From Ancistrus triradiatus (lineage: Eukaryota; Chordata; Actinopteri; Siluriformes; Loricariidae): a stretch of DNA of 64,000 nt. The stretch is from NCBI GenBank assembly GCA_025084515.1, contig JAJAGP010000338.1, positions 407,562 through 471,561 of the forward strand, read 5' to 3'. Below the pieces are notes generated by a model. That model was not told the DNA's origin. It searched no databases and saw only the letters and a list, made by a program, of their open reading frames with translations. The position numbers and the translations under genes are program-made. The stretch's first letter is position 1. Each line of letters starts with the position of its first letter. Below are positions 58,501-64,000 of the stretch, piece after piece.

Positions 58501-61500
58501 GGAGTAACCCAAAATGTGACATCTGCATCACTAAATGGGGAAACCTTATGGTAGAGACAGGCTAGCCCATGCTTACATGCAGCAGTCCACCATTGGTCCA
58601 AAGCAGATCAAGGGAGCAGGGAAAATACAGATTCTGATGGTCCTGAGGTGGTCCATGTCCCCATGCCTGGTGGAGATCGTAATAGTAAATATGTAGATCT
58701 CTTTGTTGTTTGGGTAATGAATTTCTATGAAGGGTACACCACACAAAAGTTATAGTAGTGCCATATAAAGGCCTGTAGCCTTTACATGGAAAGAGCATTT
58801 CCAAGGAGAGGTACTGAGGCTGGATGTTACATACTGGTCGTCCTCTTCATGCTGACATGGATGTTTTAAGGATAACTGTGTTTTACATAGCATGTCAAGA
58901 CAAGTCAGTTATGACCTGTAAGGGAAATCAGGGGCTGTCTACACCCCAATAGGTAGAACATGAAATGAGACAGAAAGGAAGGACACTGACACATCAAATA
59001 TAGAGATCCAAAAAAGAAATCCACACCCATTTTGCTGCAAGGGAAGTGAATACATTCTGTAATGCTGGAAGTGCAGTGCAGTGTTCAGTGATCTGCTGGT
59101 TGTAACCTGTTTTTATACCATATCTGTCATCTCTGAGAACACGACACAACAAACACAATCTCTGAGGCAGAACAAAAGAATGTGAGTGAAGGTATTAAAG
59201 GCATTTGGTAAAAGTGGAACCCCAAGTCAGCCAGAAAAGGTGTTGTGTTTGTTGTCTGCAGGTTGCTTTTTACAGCGTTGTAAAGCTTCTAAGCCAGTGT
59301 CACTAAAGTATTTTACGCAAATACGTTCCCACACCCTTACCTGAGCAATGTCGTTGAGCAATGTCACATAGACTTACCAGTGTGGTTTTGTAAATCAGAA
59401 TGGATGAGCATTACAATGTACACCAGTCTAGGTAAAACACAAGCTCTTGCTGAAGTGGAGTTCCATTAGCAATGCTGTTTGAAGCAATCAAATGAAGTTT
59501 TGGTTATATATTCATGGACAAGATTTTAAGTGAGAAACACTACGCTTGCTTCTTGGGCATAGGAAGTGAAGGGCAAACCTGAAGAAGCAAACATCAGACA
59601 CTGAAGGTGTCTCGGTTCATGAGCTGCTTTTGTATCTCACAATAAAGTTCCCTCAGGAAGTAATTAATGTGTTATTGCTCAGAAAAATACATTTCTTATT
59701 ATCCCAATTGGGATGTCCCCAAATACATTTACATTTACAGCATTTAGCAGACGCCCTTATCCAGACCGACATACAATTGGTACAATTTTACAATCCAAGC
59801 AATTGTGGGTTAAGGGTCTTGCTCAAGGACCCAACAGTTGCAGCTAGGCTACCACAGTCCCGCTCAGTAAATATATATTCTGATATATCCCGAAAGTAAA
59901 AATATATTCATAATCATGATACGATGTTTGGCGTATTAAATACCAAATTTTAGTATTCCTCAGGAGGTATATCCTGTTTTATTTAACATAAACACTGCTC
60001 ATATGATGCATTAGCTTGGGTGGTGTGAACAGTGAAAGTTGCAGTGAAACATACCCCACTGTTTATACCTCAGTATCTGTTGTTTTTGTTTTTGGCAGTG
60101 AACCCATATTCTCATTAGGCCCTATAAACCTGATGGAAGAGATCTTCACTGGTCCAGAGTGGGCCAAGTATCTCTCACCTGATATCAACAGCCAGTCAGA
60201 GTCCAGTTGCAACTTTCAGGAGCAAGCAGTGCAAACACCAAGCATCATTAGTCAATCAACTCAACAAGAGCACACCTTACTGAGCCAGTCGGATTATAAG
60301 GACCCCAATTTTCAATCACAAATGAACTCTGTTGGTCAATACATGGAAACCACTCAGTGTGCATTCAACCAAAGAAATCATTTTGATTCCAGTTTGTCCC
60401 CTAGTAATAAACTACACCAAGGCCAGAACAATCTGGCTGATTCAGGGTCAAACCGTTTGGAGAGCATGGACCTGAGTGTCAGCCCATCAGAGGTCAATGA
60501 GCCAATGAAGGGACAGTTGGATTGTTTTCCATATAACCAGTCAGCATCAACAGAGTGGCATGCTCATCAGCCATTGTCCAGCAAGGAAAGTCCCAACCAG
60601 TCTGAACTACACCAAGCCCAACCCGAAAATGGTCATATGGAAATGCTCCCTGTTATGGACGTATCATATCTTCAGGTAAGAATGGTATTTCTAGTGGTTT
60701 ACTTTAGTAGTCTACTTTAGTAGTAACAGGCATGCCCTGGACGGGAGGCCAGTACTTCACTGGCCAGAGTGGCTGTTGCAGTACGGGGGGATAATCTCCC
60801 AACTTGCCTGCCATCCCTCAGACGCAGCCAGGCTCAGTCGTGACAATCTTTGCTGATTACAATTGATTACTTAATTGTCTATCTTTATTTAAGACTGGGG
60901 CTGTTCATCTGTTAAAGTAGCGGACTACTGGCTAAAAGGTCTAGGGTTTAAGTCTCAGCACTTTCAAGCTCTTGAGCATAAGGGCATTTGCAAAATGGTG
61001 TACGCAAATGTAGCTGAATATATGTTTGGCCTGTCGCATTATCTTACTTTGGTATGCACAAAAGTCCTAAATTATTTTAAATGACTATATGTCATAGGCA
61101 CAAATGCAAAGAATGCAGCAAAAGAAAGTCAGCAAAGGGTCTAGGAATCTATTACAAAGTCACTACATTTATAAATGACCATAGAGCTCTGCAGAAGCTG
61201 TTCGCCCTTCAGTAACGCAGCATTCGGGATCATGATTGCAGTGTTTTGTTGGAGAATCCTCAGTAGATTTATTAAATTGACTCACGACAGGCTGGTTGCG
61301 ATTTTCCGGTATATTTATACATATCAGTGAAATGACTATACAGCATGTTTCTTCAAGTCCTCCTATGGTCCTATCTCTTATCTTAGTCAAATGACCACAC
61401 CTCTTTGAAGAAGGAACTGTTTCTGAGCCGCAAGCGAAGCTACGACCCATACAGAAGAGGTTCGAGTGAACGAAGCAGCTCGGAAATGGGAGACCTACAT

Positions 61501-62236
61501 GAGCTGGACCACAGTTCTACCTCTGAAAACCAAAACCTCTCGGCTGCATCCTCCAGCTCTTCTCTCCAGTACTCCATCACCCAGGATTCTGAGTCATCTG
61601 CATCTCCAGAAACTGTGGTAAAAAAGGTAGGGCCATCCAGGTACAGATACTATATACGTACACTTTGAAGGTATGCAGATTCTTTTTGTGAGGCGTCTGT
61701 TATTGTAAAACACTTGTCAACTCCCTTCTACATCACCTGTCAATGGACAGACATCAACATAAGACCACCTATTGCTGCCAGTGCATACCAACGAAGCGCA
61801 CCTATATGGATGTACCTTATAAAATATCTAAGTGTATGTACAAGGGAGCTGCTTAGTAACCTGCACTTCTTTTATTCATATAAATACATGTACTGCTTAT
61901 TCGGTGTGACACCAACTCACATTATGTGCATTTCCCCATCTGTTTTATCAGAGGAGGGTGGAGAACACGCGCCGTGTGAGATTCGCAGAGGAGGTGACTT
62001 TTCTGCCACCGCTCATTCTGTCTGATGATGAGGACGATGAGGACGAAGATGACGATAACGATATCAGTGCAGACAATAAAGACGATGAAGACTGTCTAGA
62101 AGAGCCATCACCTGGCCCCTCAGCTCCACGGTGGATTGCAGCACTCAGGAATAAGACCAAGAGGACGCCCAAACTCAAACTTCCACATATATCAAGCTCA
62201 AGGTTCAGGACTCGGAAAAAAATCAATTTTGTTTAA
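55554..62236 (+). CDS. Uncharacterised 641-residue protein with RVxF motif and acidic run
   Basis: I do not recognise this gene. Five plus-strand coding exons: 55554-56231, 56816-56961, 60099-60675, 61387-61626, 61952-62236. All junctions are GT-AG and phases close to 641 residues plus TAA. The N-terminus is MAETSSVSDTQALLHSMLQR. Exon 1 is Ser/Thr-rich, then basic and Trp-rich (RKRWTQKAKERWKEWHKSVE). Exon 3 has MEEIFTGPEWAKYLSP. Exon 4 is Ser-rich after KKELFLSRKRSYDPYRRG. Exon 5 has RRVRFAEEVTFLPP (RVRF at residues 555-558), then a run of Asp/Glu, WIAALRNKTKR, and a basic end. No signal peptide, membrane segment or known domain was seen; most of it looks disordered. RVxF flanked by acidic residues is typical of PP1-binding proteins, so a PP1 regulatory role is an inference only. 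An unseen upstream exon is possible. Confidence 0.8.
56395..56645 (+). repeat. Possible tRNA-derived SINE, other family
   Basis: gagcggagcagcggcctaat, gtccaccactagggtggccc and gactcgagtcctagtggtgc look like a second SINE type, followed by ctgaccaggataatcagggt. Lies in intron 1 of the unknown gene. Confidence 0.4.
57253..57454. mobile_element. 202-bp MITE-like foldback insertion
   Basis: Starts ctcattagcctcctgagatc and ends gctccgaggaggctaatgag, an inverted pair identical over the outer 14 bp. The sequence on both sides (gcatttgtgaatgtaa, then gtctcaagagggtattgtag) belongs to one older repeat. Confidence 0.7.
57665..58030 (-). mobile_element. LINE (RTE-like) 3' fragment
   Basis: The minus strand encodes ENWEGRLRWFGHVQRRDSGY then IGRRMLAMEQPGKRRKGRPK, a typical C-terminal stretch of fish non-LTR reverse transcriptases. 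It ends in a (TTC)n run at 57,667-57,683, the expected 3' simple-repeat tail. 5'-truncated. Confidence 0.75.
58260..59720. other. Intron stretch with no recognised feature
   Basis: Part of intron 2 of the unknown gene. No exon consistent with the flanking phases and no clear transposon was recognised. Confidence 0.35.
59727..59861 (-). mobile_element. tRNA-derived SINE, copy 9, internally deleted
   Basis: Reverse copy with tail (tttacagcatttagcagacg) and outer head (aggctaccacagtccc) joined after aacagttgcagct; the reversed B-box region is gone. Confidence 0.82.
60890..61015 (+). mobile_element. Diverged SINE remnant
   Basis: gttaaagtagcggactactg, taaaaggtctagggtttaag and ataagggcatttgcaaaatg trace the SINE body at low similarity. 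Confidence 0.4.
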
Positions 62237-62534
62237 CCAAGCAAAAAAAACCTTTTCAGAACTTCGTATTTATCTAAAACGCCTTCACCTGAAGTACACT
62301 GTGGATACCTCTGCAGTGTGTTAGAACCAAATCCTTTAGCTGTTTGGAAACAGCCAGCCATAGAATATTTGGCGCCTTTGCCAAAATACACAGCACAAAA
62401 TGCCAAAATGGGGGCGCCGCCCAAGGTGGCTGTGTTTGAAGCGAAGCGCAACAGGAAATGCAACTTTATCAGGAGACATGGTTCCAAAAGTAAATTTCCC
62501 ATTCATGTTCTCTGGAATTAAAAAAAATTTCTTA

Positions 62535-62540
62535 AATAAA
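62535..62540 (+). terminator. Polyadenylation signal of the unknown gene
   Basis: AATAAA 299 nt after the stop at 62,236; plausible 3' end. Confidence 0.5.
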
Positions 62541-62549
62541 GACTTTGAG

Positions 62550-63300
62550 GTGTTTAACCACCGTAATCACATAACCAATGTATATCATGCATTTAGTATG
62601 TATATAACCTGATTTGCAATTTTTATCCCGTGTAATTGTTGAGAAATTTCACGAGCTAGGAAGCAAAGTGAAACCTGCGAACTGCTGGAATGTGCCAAGT
62701 CACCTTTCGGCTCTGCATGACGTGGAGATGCCTTTGATCGCATGATTGCAGTATTTGATGGACTTTTGAGATTGTGGGCAGTGTAGTATTTTACCACACT
62801 TTATTTAAAAATGATTTGGAAAGTATTGTAGTTTCTTTTAGGCCATCGTCTAACAATTGATGCAAATGACACATGTTGAGTCAGTCATACAATAGGTAAA
62901 TATAAACCATAGCCACAACTCTGGAACCAACAGCCCTCACCTCACTGGTGGTGGGATTTGAACCAGAGTGGCTCAATTGTTAGAGGGATGGTTCGCAGTA
63001 CTGAACCACCCTGGTTCGTTTACAGCCTCTGGTGAGGTGTATATAGAGTTGTGATTCTGGTTACAGATTGATGTGCCCTCAGATTATTTCTTTGTGTGAT
63101 TTTGGTTTCTGGTGCCGTTAAGTCCAGATGCTTGTGCGCTCCATATGGTTCCAGTTGTCGTTTCCCAGGACGTGTTCCTGTGTAGAGGCAGGGTTGGTCG
63201 TGTTATGTGGCACTGACCAGGGATGCCCCACAATTACACCATTGCAGGATGATGCACAACCCTGAACTTAGGGTGAAAGTATTTAAGTATTTGAAGTACA
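62550..63300. other. Intergenic stretch, repeat-like in part
   Basis: No gene recognised. Around 62,945-63,030 (gtgggatttgaaccagagtg) there is B-box-like text, possibly a decayed reverse SINE. Confidence 0.35.
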
Positions 63301-63304
63301 GTAG

Positions 63305-64000
63305 TACAGTGGGCCAAAAAAGTATTTTCTTACCCACTGATTGTGCAAGTTCTCCTACTTAGAAAGATGAGAGAGGTCTGTGAATTTCATCATAGGTACA
63401 CTTCAACTATGAGAGACAAAATGAGAACAAAATCCAGGAAATCACATCGTAGGATTTTTTAAGAATTTAATTGTAATTCATGGTGGAAAATAAGTATTTG
63501 GTCACCCACAAACAAGCAAGGTTTCTGGCTCTTGCAGACCTGTAACTTTTTTCTTAAGAAGCTCTTCTGTCCTGCACTCGTTACCTGTGTTAATGGCACC
63601 TGTTTGACCTCGTTATCTGTATAAAAGACACCTGTCCACAGCCTCAAACAGTCAGACTCCAAAATCAACCATGGCCAAGACCAAAGAGCTGTTAAAGGAC
63701 ACCAGGAAGAAAATTGTAGACCTGCACCAGGATGGGAAGAGTGAATCTACAATAGGCAAGCAGGTTGGTGTGAATAAATCAACTGTGGGAGCAATTGTAA
63801 GAAAATGGAAGACATATAAGACCACTGATAATCTCCCTCCATCTGGGGCTCCACGCAAGATCTCATCCCGTGGGGTCAAAATGATCATGAGAACGGTGAG
63901 TAAAAATCCCAGAACTACATGGAGGGACCTGCTGAATGACCTGCAGAGAGCTGGGACCAAAGTAACAAAGGCTACCATCAGTAACACACTACGCCGAGAG
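63305..64000 (+). mobile_element. Tc1/mariner element, family C, running off the right edge
   Basis: Begins tacagtgggccaaaaaagta at a TA, followed by the family C terminal repeat and a plus-strand transposase from 63,671. The right end lies outside the window. Confidence 0.93.
63671..64000 (+). CDS. Tc1 transposase, N-terminal 110 residues, open to the edge
   Basis: The ATG at 63,671 opens a frame with no stop through 64,000. It starts MAKTKELLKDTRKKIVDLHQ and reads through STIGKQVGVNKSTVGAIVRK, the first DNA-binding helix-turn-helix, to GTKVTKATISNTLRRE in the second. Compared with the broken family C copy at 16,566 it has no frameshift in this part. The catalytic DDE domain would lie to the right and is unseen, so activity cannot be judged. 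Confidence 0.85.
   Translation, partial: MAKTKELLKDTRKKIVDLHQDGKSESTIGKQVGVNKSTVGAIVRKWKTYKTTDNLPPSGAPRKISSRGVKMIMRTVSKNPRTTWRDLLNDLQRAGTKVTKATISNTLRRE

Overview
This window is nuclear DNA from a ray-finned fish. The genes are split by GT-AG introns, the proteins match vertebrate families closely, and the introns and intergenic DNA are full of Tc1/mariner, PIF/Harbinger, tRNA-derived SINE and LINE remnants typical of teleosts. The mix of Tc1 families and the SINE type suggest an otophysan such as a catfish or characin, but that is a weak inference. No viral, plasmid, CRISPR or rRNA features were seen.

Five genes were rebuilt exon by exon. (1) stx3, a plasma-membrane t-SNARE, lies on the minus strand with coding exon 1 at 21.5 kb and two alternative exons 9 at about 2 kb; the membrane-anchor exon was not found and probably lies beyond the left edge. 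(2) ran, the nuclear-transport GTPase, is on the minus strand (28.2-34.2 kb) with a GC-rich promoter and is complete. (3) A TBC1D10-family Rab GAP, probably tbc1d10c, is on the plus strand (36.3-45.1 kb), complete, with a very large acidic last exon carrying ten copies of an 11-residue repeat. (4) rad9a, a 9-1-1 DNA-damage clamp subunit, is on the minus strand (46.5-51.8 kb): its seven 3' exons are clean and its four 5' exons carry small indels. (5) An unrecognised gene on the plus strand (55.6-62.2 kb) encodes 641 residues, with a candidate PP1-docking RVxF motif beside an acidic run.

Region by region: 1-21.7 kb is stx3, whose introns hold three Tc1 elements and paired dispersed repeats. 21.7-28.1 kb is intergenic, with one end-to-end Tc1 copy, a Harbinger-like element and smaller remnants. 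28.1-34.3 kb is ran. 34.3-45.1 kb is the TBC1D10 gene and its upstream flank, with a Tc1 copy in intron 1. 45.1-46.5 kb is a quiet spacer. 46.5-52.1 kb is rad9a and its upstream flank, including a Harbinger remnant with a near-perfect 56-bp palindrome. 52.1-55.5 kb is mostly unremarkable. 55.5-62.5 kb is gene 5, whose second intron holds nested transposons. 63.3 kb to the end is the left part of a Tc1 element whose transposase frame is open to the window edge.

The genes are not an operon and share no pathway. From memory, the human relatives STX3, TBC1D10C and RAD9A are all on 11q12-q13, while human RAN lies beside STX2 on 12q24; stx3 next to ran here may therefore preserve an ancestral syntaxin-RAN linkage. 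The most notable observations are the alternative stx3 exons split exactly after the SNARE ionic-layer glutamine, the one-base deficit in one of them, the one-sided damage to rad9a, the expanded TBC1D10 tail, and several nested transposon insertions.
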